A stretch of 7,766 bases of DNA from Verrucomicrobiales bacterium (GTDB lineage Bacteria; Verrucomicrobiota; Verrucomicrobiia; Limisphaerales; SXQI01): contig JAQGOX010000485.1 in assembly GCA_028293365.1 (NCBI GenBank), positions 1-7,766 of the forward strand, read 5' to 3'. Made by a program: the position numbers and the translations under genes. This document shows, one piece after another, positions 1 to 7,675 of this stretch. The notes beneath the pieces are model-generated. The model saw only the letters and a program-made list of their open reading frames with translations, was not told the origin of the DNA and did not search any database. The first letter of the stretch is position 1, and each line of letters opens with the position of its first letter.

Positions 1-245
1 TGCTTCGATTTGAAGAAATCGAGAAACGATTGGCGTATTTCAGAACTGGTCATAATAAAAGCAGTAGCTTGGGCCGCTGCAAAGCCGGAGACCATAAGGG
101 ACAACTCTGTGGCGGGAAAGCCCGAAAATAATGGGGGCGTCGGTTCAAATCAATTCCAGAGCCAAAAAAATCCTATTGGCGTTGCAAAAACCGTTCTGTA
201 TCGTAAGCACTCGTTTTTTGAATCATTCCGAATAAGCAAATTACA
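1..245. other. Leader region upstream of gnd, no convincing gene
   Basis: The forward frame starting at base 1 is open from the window edge to the TAA at 271-273, so it could be the tail of an upstream gene. However, it would overlap gnd by 28 bases, and its translation is a polar, low-complexity string (KPET, GKPENNGG) that I do not recognise. The region also has folding potential. Bases 61-68 can pair with 73-80 (GCAGTAGC with GCCGCTGC, one A-C mismatch, loop TTGG), and CGGG at 113-116 can pair with CCCG at 121-124. It may be the 5' untranslated region of gnd. I compared it by eye with common riboswitch and tRNA signatures and found no match. No confident promoter is visible. Confidence 0.3.
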
Positions 246-1700
<1,455 letters not shown>

Positions 1701-1713
1701 TCGATCCTTAAAT

Positions 1714-1779
1714 GCGAGCATCTCCCGACTTGTTCGGGAGGTGTTCGCGGACCATGGCCGAACCTTTTCGGCTGGTTTG
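1714..1779 (+). terminator. Two adjacent strong hairpins after gnd, probable terminator
   Basis: The first hairpin pairs 1714-1728 with 1734-1748 around the 5-base loop CTTGT. All 15 positions pair, two of them as G-T wobbles, and the core is CTCCCGA/TCGGGAG. The second pairs GCCGAA at 1757-1762 with TTCGGC at 1767-1772 (loop CCTT). It can extend through CCA 1752-1754 with TGG 1773-1775 if two bases bulge, and it is followed by TTTGT at 1776-1780. The position just after the gnd stop and before the next gene fits an intrinsic terminator, with the second stem and its short T-run as the likely working part. The first stem has no T-tract of its own. The two units also resemble each other, so a small palindromic repeat family is an alternative. 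Confidence 0.5.
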
Positions 1780-1856
1780 TCTGGAGCGTAAAGTAGGCTT
1801 TCACTGGTTTTTTAAGATTCTCTGGTGCATATTGAAGCCTCAAGGGTCAATTTCAT

Positions 1857-3083
1857 ATGCAACATCTGATAACTTACTTTCGTTTGCGCTCTCTCGTCAT
1901 TTTTTTAGTCATCTCACTGGTTTCTTCGATCGGGCGAGCTGCAACGGCGATCCCCCCTTCCGCAGCATTAAACTCTGTCTCAACGTTCAACCCTGGATTC
2001 AAAATTCGAGTGGTTCAGGCTGATTCCCCCACGCCACTGACTAACACCGTTGACAGGGCAGAACAGCAGCTTGCAGGCACTTTGATAGATCCTGCGACCG
2101 GCACCCCCTTTGCAAACGTGGCCGATCTATCCACCGCGAATGCGGATGGCAATTTCTTTGTTCCAGGAGTCATTAATTACAGCACTACCCGCGGCGGATC
2201 CGCCGGAAATTTCATTCCCGACGATCAGATGCCAGGTCTGCCCGGCAACACAAGCAATCCTAACCAGAGCGTGGCCAACGTTGCCATGGAGATTTCGGCC
2301 TATCTGGATTTGAAAGCGGGTAGCTATCGCTTTGGTGTGAACGCGGAGGACGGATTTTCAGCGTCCGTGCGGAATGTTTCCGGGACTCCCTTAGTCCTCG
2401 CGCAAAATGAATCAAGCGGAGAGACTGCTTTCGATTTCTCGGTAAGCAAAGAGGGTTTCTACTCATTCCGATTCGTTTACTTTAACGGAGCAGACGAAGG
2501 CTCCCTCGAATTATTTTCAATCGATCCACAGACAGACGATAAAATCCTGCTCAACGATCCAACCGACGATCGCTCCGTAAAAGCCTATTATCAGGATAAA
2601 ACTGCTTCAGTCGTATCGCTGGAACCGGAACCCAATGCGGAATCGGTTCCGGCTGCCACTGCAATTGGTGCGGTTATCTTTCATGATTCGGCGGATTTTG
2701 ACACCAACACGATCCGATTGATCCTGGATGGTGGCGCGGTGACGCCCTCCATCACGATCGGAAACGACACAAACTATGTGAAGGTGGCTTATCAGCCTCC
2801 AACAACTCTCGCAGATGGCAATCATATCGCATCATTGATTTTTGCTGCAACCGGCGCTGAATTAACGACGAATCAATGGAACTTCAAGGTCGGGCTTCCT
2901 GCAGAGATCCGATTATCCATCAGTCGGGTGGACAATCAATTGACCGTGAGTTGGACGGGTGGCGGAACATTGCAAGAGTCGGGAACCGTCGATGGGCCAT
3001 GGACGGATCGCCCCGCTGCATCCGGATCATTCACCACTCCAACCTCCGCGTCATCCGCATTCTACCGCGTCCATCGGCCGTAG
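1857..3083 (+). CDS. Exported PA14-like / Ig-like domain protein of verrucomicrobial type
   Basis: The specific function is unknown. The 408-residue product starts with a signal peptide: R9 and R11, a hydrophobic stretch at about 13-24, and probable cleavage after GRA near residue 28. Residues about 45-245 read as a PA14-like beta-barrel, a fold often used for carbohydrate binding. The pattern includes ADGNFFVPGVINY, then ISAYLDLKAGSYRFGVNAEDGFS (from 146), and later EGFYSFRFVYFNGADEGSLELFS (from 199). Residues about 250-345 look like an Ig-like beta-sandwich with the opening PEPNAESVPAATAI. Residues 350-408 are the C-terminal module seen in many secreted Verrucomicrobiota proteins: ISRVDNQLTVSW, GPWTD, terminal FYRV. 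No enzyme domain or catalytic motif is visible, so the protein is short for this architecture, which more often forms part of much larger proteins. AAGGG at 1842-1846, ten bases before the ATG, supports the start. It is separated from both neighbours and is probably transcribed alone. Confidence 0.8.
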   Translation: MQHLITYFRLRSLVIFLVISLVSSIGRAATAIPPSAALNSVSTFNPGFKIRVVQADSPTPLTNTVDRAEQQLAGTLIDPATGTPFANVADLSTANADGNFFVPGVINYSTTRGGSAGNFIPDDQMPGLPGNTSNPNQSVANVAMEISAYLDLKAGSYRFGVNAEDGFSASVRNVSGTPLVLAQNESSGETAFDFSVSKEGFYSFRFVYFNGADEGSLELFSIDPQTDDKILLNDPTDDRSVKAYYQDKTASVVSLEPEPNAESVPAATAIGAVIFHDSADFDTNTIRLILDGGAVTPSITIGNDTNYVKVAYQPPTTLADGNHIASLIFAATGAELTTNQWNFKVGLPAEIRLSISRVDNQLTVSWTGGGTLQESGTVDGPWTDRPAASGSFTTPTSASSAFYRVHRP

Positions 3084-3214
3084 ATCATTATCAGGTGCCG
3101 CAGGACGTTAGAAGCGTTTGAGCGTGCCGGGGCGCAACGGATTTTATTCTATTTATCAGAAACCCGTACCTCACATAAAAATTTTACAAATCGTTATCTC
3201 ATTGAATTTCCGAA

Positions 3215-3243
3215 TGGACTGCCTCCGTCAAAGCTCGGATAAT
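3215..3243 (+). promoter_or_regulatory. Candidate sigma-70-type promoter of the signalling cluster
   Basis: TGGACT at 3215-3220 (four of six bases of TTGACA) is followed after a 17-base spacer by GATAAT at 3238-3243 (five of six bases of TATAAT). Transcription would start near 3250, about 37 bases before the response regulator ATG. This is a consensus match by eye in an AT-rich spacer, so chance matches are possible. Confidence 0.3.
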
Positions 3244-3269
3244 CTTCAAGCTTTCTTAAAAGCTCGAAG
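3244..3269. promoter_or_regulatory. AT-rich dyad (operator-like or 5' UTR hairpin)
   Basis: CTTC-A-AGCTTT (3244-3254) and AAAGCT-C-GAAG (3259-3269) form a dyad with ten pairs, one internal mismatch (A3248 against C3265) and the centre CTTA. It lies directly after the candidate -10 box and 17 bases before the start of the response regulator. As DNA it could be a regulator's binding site over the transcription start. As RNA, its right arm would cover GAAG of the only Shine-Dalgarno-like sequence (GAAGGA, 3266-3271). Confidence 0.3.
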
Positions 3270-3286
3270 GATGATTTAAATAACCG

Positions 3287-3727
3287 ATGAATTCTCTGAA
3301 GCGGATTTTGTTAGCCGAAGATAATATTCGAGATATTGAATTGACCATTGCCGCTTTTGAGGAGAACCATCTGGCAAACGAAGTTGTGGTTGTGCGCGAT
3401 GGAGCGGAAGCTCTCGATTATCTAAAACGGCAGGGCAAATATTCCGAACGAACTGAGGGATTTCCTGCCGTTGTCTTTCTTGACCTCAAAATGCCCAAGG
3501 TCGATGGACTGGAAGTTCTGCGCGCCATGAAAAATGACCCATCGTTCAAGTCGATCCCAGTCGTAATGCTGACATCATCGCGCGAGGAACGTGACTTAGT
3601 CCGAAGCTACGAACTGGGTGTTAATGCCTATGTGGTCAAACCCGTGGATTTTGAACAATTCGCCCTGGCGATCAAGCAACTCGGATTCTTTTGGGCAGTA
3701 CTCAATGAGCTCCCACCCCGCCATTAA
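3287..3727 (+). CDS. Rcp1-type single-domain response regulator
   Basis: This is a stand-alone receiver protein of 146 residues with no output domain, so it passes phosphate on or acts by binding partners. The acidic pocket is E11-D12, the phosphoacceptor is D66 in FLDLKMPKVDG, the switch residues are T96 and Y115, and the conserved lysine is K118 in KPVDF. The long insert between helix 2 and strand 3 (YLKRQGKYSERTEGFP) and the C-terminal GFFWAVLNELP are hallmarks of the Rcp1 subfamily, the partner regulators of phytochrome-like histidine kinases. The ATG at 3287 gives a full N-terminus. The nearest purine-rich sequence, GAAGGA at 3266-3271, is 15 bases away, so initiation signals are weak. 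Its stop overlaps the start of the next gene by one base, so the two are almost certainly co-transcribed. The best candidate kinase partner in the window is the membrane kinase at 5780. Confidence 0.92.
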   Translation: MNSLKRILLAEDNIRDIELTIAAFEENHLANEVVVVRDGAEALDYLKRQGKYSERTEGFPAVVFLDLKMPKVDGLEVLRAMKNDPSFKSIPVVMLTSSREERDLVRSYELGVNAYVVKPVDFEQFALAIKQLGFFWAVLNELPPRH

Positions 3728-5691
3728 TGAGTAATTCAATTTCACGCGACCAAACAAAGTTTGATTCCGAAGCGCAGGCCAGAATCAAAATTCTGCATTT
3801 GGAGGATAATGCCAACGATCGCGAACTCGTAGCGGCATTTTTGAACGAGTCCGGAATCGATTTGGAAGTCTGGCATGCGCAAAATGAAAAAGAATTCCGT
3901 GATGCATTGCAAAACGGACCTTTTGATTTGGTTCTAGCCGATAAATCATTGCCAAGTTTTGACGGTCTCTCGGCATTGACGATACTTAAGAAAAGCTTTC
4001 CGGCGACCCCGTTCATTTTCGTAACCGGCAGCATGGGAGAAGAAGCCGCGATCGAAACGATTAAAACCGGAGCGACTGACTACATTTTAAAGAACGGTTT
4101 GGTTCGATTGGCTCCAGCCATTCATCGCGCGCTGAATGAGGCTCGCGAGCGAGTAAGAGTCAATCACGCGGAAGAACGGGTGCGCGAGCAGGCCATGCTC
4201 CTGGATGAAGCGCACGATGCCATTTTAGTCTGCAATCTCGACGGAGTGATTCGATTCTGGAACAAAGGCGCTCAAAAACTGTATGGGTGGCCCACGGAGG
4301 AAGCCTCTGGGAAAAACATAATTGATCTGCTTTCAAAAGGAAACTTTCCCGGCTTCGAAACGATCCGCCAAAAGGCAGTAAGCACGGGCAAGTGGATGGG
4401 AGAATTAACCCATCAAACCAAAGAAGGAAAAAGTGTTCTGACGGAAAGCCGCTGGACTTTGATCGATAAACGCGGCGCGAGCCCGCAGTCGATTTTGATC
4501 ATTAATACCGATATTACTGAAAAGCGACAATTGGAGACCCAATTCCTTCGTGCGCAACGCATGGAGAGTATCGGTATTCTGGCTGGAGGCATCGCTCATG
4601 ATCTGAACAATGTTTTGGCGCCAATCCTGATGGCATCTCAACTCATTCGCACCCAATCGCCGAGCCCAAAGTCCCTGGAATGGTTGGATATGCTCGAAAA
4701 GAGTGCCGGCCATGGTGCGGAATTGATCAAACAGATTCTCACTTTTGCACGCGGAGTCGAAGGGGAACACATCGAGGTACAGATAACGCATTTAATCCGG
4801 GAGATGCAAAAATTGCTTCGGGAAACACTGCCGCGCTCGATCCGGGTTGAGGTTAATATTCCGAAGAACCTCTGGATAATCAAAGCGGTCCCAACGCATA
4901 TAAACCAGGTCTTAATGAATCTTAGTGTCAACGCCCGGGACGCCATGCCGAACGGCGGCACACTCACAATCAGCGCCGCGAATGTGGTGATCGATGATAC
5001 CTATCTGCGCCTGCATCCGGAAGGCAATCGCGGGGTCCACGTGATGATTAATGTCACCGATACTGGAACAGGAATCCCCCTCGAAATACTGAAAAAAATC
5101 TACGATCCTTTTTTCACTACCAAAGAAGCTGGCAAAGGAACCGGCCTGGGCCTTTCTACCGTGCATGGAATCGTAAAAAATCATGGTGGATTTATTCATG
5201 TCTACAGCGAACCGGGCAAAGGAACGAGTTTCAAAGCATATTTCCCTGCTGCAAGTGCGGGGCTCATTGAAGATAAAAACGAACATCTCGAACCTCCTCC
5301 CCGAGGCCATGGAGAAGTAATCCTGGTCGTAGATGATGAACCCGCCATTTTGGAGATGACCACCTCAATACTTGAGGCGCACGGCTATTGTCCATTGCCA
5401 GCTAAAAACGGCGCGGAGGGTGTGGCTCTATTCGCGAAAGAGCGTGAAAGAATTTCTTTGGTTTTGACGGACATCATGATGCCCGTCATGGATGGTGTTG
5501 CCATGATTCATGCCTTACGCGCCCTGGATCCTACAATCAAGGTCGTCATTCTCAGCGGCCTCATGGAGAATTACCAGGTCGCTCAACTGGCGACGAGCGA
5601 ATATATCGAGACTGTCGACAAACCCTACACTTCGCGAAAATTACTGATTAGCGTCGATAACGTCTTAAAAGGCACCCGGAGTGTAACGTGA
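3727..5691 (+). CDS. Soluble hybrid histidine kinase, REC-PAS-HisKA-HATPase-REC
   Basis: This 654-residue cytoplasmic kinase has no membrane segment. The N-terminal receiver (about 21-140) has E26-D27, phosphoacceptor D72 in LADKSLPSFDG, T100 and K122. A helical linker (138-160) leads to a PAS domain (about 156-270) ending in NTDITEKRQLE. The phosphorylated histidine is H291 in GGIAHDLNNVLAPI. The ATPase domain has an N-box (N398, N402, D405), G1 box DTGTGI at 445-450, F-box YDPFFTTK, and G2 box GKGTGLGLS at 469-477. The C-terminal receiver (about 531-650) has D536-D537, phosphoacceptor D582 in TDIMMPVMDG, S610 and K632. All key residues are present, so autophosphorylation, internal transfer to D582 and input at D72 are all possible. 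The start lies in TAATG, overlapping the previous stop, with no Shine-Dalgarno sequence, which suggests reinitiation by the same ribosome. The PAS ligand is unknown. Confidence 0.93.
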   Translation: MSNSISRDQTKFDSEAQARIKILHLEDNANDRELVAAFLNESGIDLEVWHAQNEKEFRDALQNGPFDLVLADKSLPSFDGLSALTILKKSFPATPFIFVTGSMGEEAAIETIKTGATDYILKNGLVRLAPAIHRALNEARERVRVNHAEERVREQAMLLDEAHDAILVCNLDGVIRFWNKGAQKLYGWPTEEASGKNIIDLLSKGNFPGFETIRQKAVSTGKWMGELTHQTKEGKSVLTESRWTLIDKRGASPQSILIINTDITEKRQLETQFLRAQRMESIGILAGGIAHDLNNVLAPILMASQLIRTQSPSPKSLEWLDMLEKSAGHGAELIKQILTFARGVEGEHIEVQITHLIREMQKLLRETLPRSIRVEVNIPKNLWIIKAVPTHINQVLMNLSVNARDAMPNGGTLTISAANVVIDDTYLRLHPEGNRGVHVMINVTDTGTGIPLEILKKIYDPFFTTKEAGKGTGLGLSTVHGIVKNHGGFIHVYSEPGKGTSFKAYFPAASAGLIEDKNEHLEPPPRGHGEVILVVDDEPAILEMTTSILEAHGYCPLPAKNGAEGVALFAKERERISLVLTDIMMPVMDGVAMIHALRALDPTIKVVILSGLMENYQVAQLATSEYIETVDKPYTSRKLLISVDNVLKGTRSVT

Positions 5692-5779
5692 CGTATTGTC
5701 ATAGGCCAGGGACGACAAGCGAATTTCCGACTCCCTTAGACGAAATCACTGCGGCCGCCCTTCTTCGCCTCTCTTTGAT
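5692..5779. other. Short spacer between the two kinase genes
   Basis: These 88 bases hold no gene and no terminator. A small inverted repeat, TGAC/GTCA, lies at 5689-5692 and 5698-5701, and the right end is pyrimidine-rich. The spacer is short enough for read-through from the hybrid kinase, but long enough that a weak internal promoter cannot be excluded. Confidence 0.35.
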
Positions 5780-7651
5780 GTGACCGCCAAGCCTGGAATT
5801 CATTTGCTCGCCCGTTTCGAGACGCAACTTCTCCTGCTCATTTTATTGGTGATTGCTCCAGCGCTGGGCTTGTTCGTTTACGGACATTTCGAGCAACAGA
5901 GAATTGAACGGGAACGCAATCGGGAAGGAGCGGGAGCCCTTTCGAATCTGGCCGCAGCCAATGAACTTAATATTGTTAATCAGGCCCGGCAGCTTCTGGC
6001 AACATTGAGCGACCTTTCCTTTTTAGTTTTGGCGAAAGACTCGAATTTTTGCCACCTGCATTTTTCCAATCTCCAAAAACTGCTGCCGGATTACGTTAAT
6101 TTTGGAATAATCGAAACAGATGGAACTCTGTTTTGCACCGGAACGCCCCTAAAAACTCCGGTAACGATGGTGAGAGACCCGTTCGTAAAACAAGTTATTG
6201 AAACGAAAAAATATGCTGTTACTGGCCAAACGCAAGACCTCGTTGCGGATCCGGCCGCGTTGACTATCGGTTTCCCCGTCCTGGACACCAATCGAAATGT
6301 TATCCGGGTGCTTTTTGCGGCGGTTCACCGCTCGCTTCTGTCCGACACGCTTGGCAGTATTGGGCTGCCGGCTGGCGCCTCACTGATGGTTATGGACACA
6401 CAAGGAACCATTCTCGCACAACAGCCGAACCCGGAAAAATGGGTCGGAAAATCCATTCCATCCTCCCAACTCGCAAAAGAAATACTGTCACAGACTAATA
6501 GCGTTTTCGAAGTGCCCGGCATCAATGGCGAACCGCAATTGGTGGCACTTTCCCGGATTCAGGATGGGAAGACCGCCAAACTCTTTATTACCGCAAGCCT
6601 TCCAGTGAGCCTTTCTCGGGCCGGCATTCGGGCCATGCTCGTACGCAATCTGACTGTTTTGGGTGTCGTTTCGGCAATCGTGTTATTAATTGCCCGAATT
6701 TATTCCCAGCGTTTCTTTCTTTCCCCGATTCGAAAGGTAATCTCTGCCGCAGATCGACTCGCAGGGGGAGATTTGGCTGCCCGGACTGGCATTACTAAAG
6801 GATCGACGGAATTAAACCAACTGGGGATGCGATTCGATTTCATGGCCCAGTCTCTGATGCATCGCCACATTGAAATCGAAAAACAAAAAGCTGAAATCAC
6901 TAAAATGAATGCAGATTTGGAAACCCGCGTGAATGATCGAACTGAGCGGCTCGCGTTTATGAATCGCGAACTCGAAGCATTCAGTTATTCTGTTTCACAC
7001 GACTTGCGCGCCCCTATTCGACATATGAATGGTTTCGCGGATCTGCTCCAAAAACACAATGGCGCAAGTCTCGACGAAAAGGGAGCCCGCTTCCTGCGCA
7101 TGATTCGTGAATCGTCCAAAAGGATGGGCGCTTTAATTGATGACCTGCTCCTCTTCTCCAGAATTGGACGAGAAGAACTGCGCCACACAAAATTCTCCTC
7201 CTTGAATCTGGTCGATGAAGTCATTACCAGCCTCCGTCCGGATTTCGATGGCAGAAACATCGAATGGACAATTGAACCAGTTCCTGACATTTGCGGAGAC
7301 AGGGGAATGTTCCGGCAGGTTTGGTTAAACCTGATTGGCAACGCCATCAAATATACAAAAACCCGTGAGATCGCCAAAATCGCCATAGGTTCGAAAATCG
7401 ACAAACCGGGTGAGGTTATCTTTTTTATCCGCGACAACGGAGTCGGATTTCAAATGCAATACGTGGATAAGTTATTCGGCGTTTTTCAGCGGCTCCACAG
7501 TGAAAGTGAATTTGAGGGGACAGGCGTTGGACTCGCGAATGTTCGGCGTATTGTGGGCAGGCACGGCGGCAGAACCTGGGCTGAAGGAGAACCGGAAAAA
7601 GGAGCTTGTTTTTACTTTTCCGTTAACGATGCTGAAATCACCACGACATAA
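5780..7651 (+). CDS. Membrane histidine kinase with periplasmic dCache-like sensor, HAMP and Cph1-like kinase core
   Basis: This 623-residue inner-membrane sensor kinase has a transmembrane segment at about 15-34, a periplasmic region at about 36-288 and a second segment at about 289-306. The periplasmic part resembles a double Cache domain, with two alpha/beta halves (around FGIIETDGTLFCTG and SLMVMDTQGTILAQ). Such domains usually bind amino acids, carboxylates or other small molecules. A HAMP linker (SPIRKVISAADRLAGGDL, about 315-360) and a coiled coil (360-400) follow. The phosphorylated histidine is H407 in FSYSVSHDLRAPIRH, the phytochrome/Cph1-like type. The ATPase domain has N517 and N521 (NLIGNAIKYT), D552 in RDNGVGF, and EGTGVGLANV at 579-588. 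The start is taken as GTG 5780, since ATG 5778 runs straight into a stop and the frame is closed at 5702-5704. TTG 5804 is an alternative. The ribosome site is weak. It has no receiver of its own, so it must hand phosphate to a separate regulator; the Rcp1-like protein fits. Confidence 0.9.
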   Translation: MTAKPGIHLLARFETQLLLLILLVIAPALGLFVYGHFEQQRIERERNREGAGALSNLAAANELNIVNQARQLLATLSDLSFLVLAKDSNFCHLHFSNLQKLLPDYVNFGIIETDGTLFCTGTPLKTPVTMVRDPFVKQVIETKKYAVTGQTQDLVADPAALTIGFPVLDTNRNVIRVLFAAVHRSLLSDTLGSIGLPAGASLMVMDTQGTILAQQPNPEKWVGKSIPSSQLAKEILSQTNSVFEVPGINGEPQLVALSRIQDGKTAKLFITASLPVSLSRAGIRAMLVRNLTVLGVVSAIVLLIARIYSQRFFLSPIRKVISAADRLAGGDLAARTGITKGSTELNQLGMRFDFMAQSLMHRHIEIEKQKAEITKMNADLETRVNDRTERLAFMNRELEAFSYSVSHDLRAPIRHMNGFADLLQKHNGASLDEKGARFLRMIRESSKRMGALIDDLLLFSRIGREELRHTKFSSLNLVDEVITSLRPDFDGRNIEWTIEPVPDICGDRGMFRQVWLNLIGNAIKYTKTREIAKIAIGSKIDKPGEVIFFIRDNGVGFQMQYVDKLFGVFQRLHSESEFEGTGVGLANVRRIVGRHGGRTWAEGEPEKGACFYFSVNDAEITTT

Positions 7652-7675
7652 GCCAGTAGGCCATGTCCCAATTTA

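Larger units (their letters stand above)
3084..3286. other. Gene-free spacer before the signalling cluster
   Basis: These 203 bases separate the exported protein from the response regulator and contain no plausible ORF. No convincing intrinsic terminator follows the stop at 3083: CCG/CGG around 3127-3140 followed by a T-rich stretch is too weak to call. The right half is AT-rich and holds the promoter candidate and the dyad listed separately, so this is the likely control region of the cluster that starts at 3287. Confidence 0.5.

Noticed and set aside
60..125. Riboswitch-like fragments (GCAAAGCC, AGCCGGAGACC) recalling cyclic-di-GMP or cobalamin elements
   Set aside because: The other required conserved blocks of either class are absent, and the fragments are short enough to arise by chance.
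142..151. GGTTCAAATC, resembling a tRNA or tmRNA T-loop
   Set aside because: The flanking bases (GTC before, AATTC after) cannot form a T-stem, and no acceptor, D or anticodon arm can be placed around it.
1712..2023. Forward frame of 103 codons spanning the hairpins and the signal peptide region
   Set aside because: It runs through the strong hairpins and overlaps the well-supported exported protein in another frame. The translation looks random.
3127..3156. Possible terminator (CCG...CGG followed by a T-rich stretch) after the exported protein
   Set aside because: Only about three base pairs with a large loop, and the T-run is interrupted.
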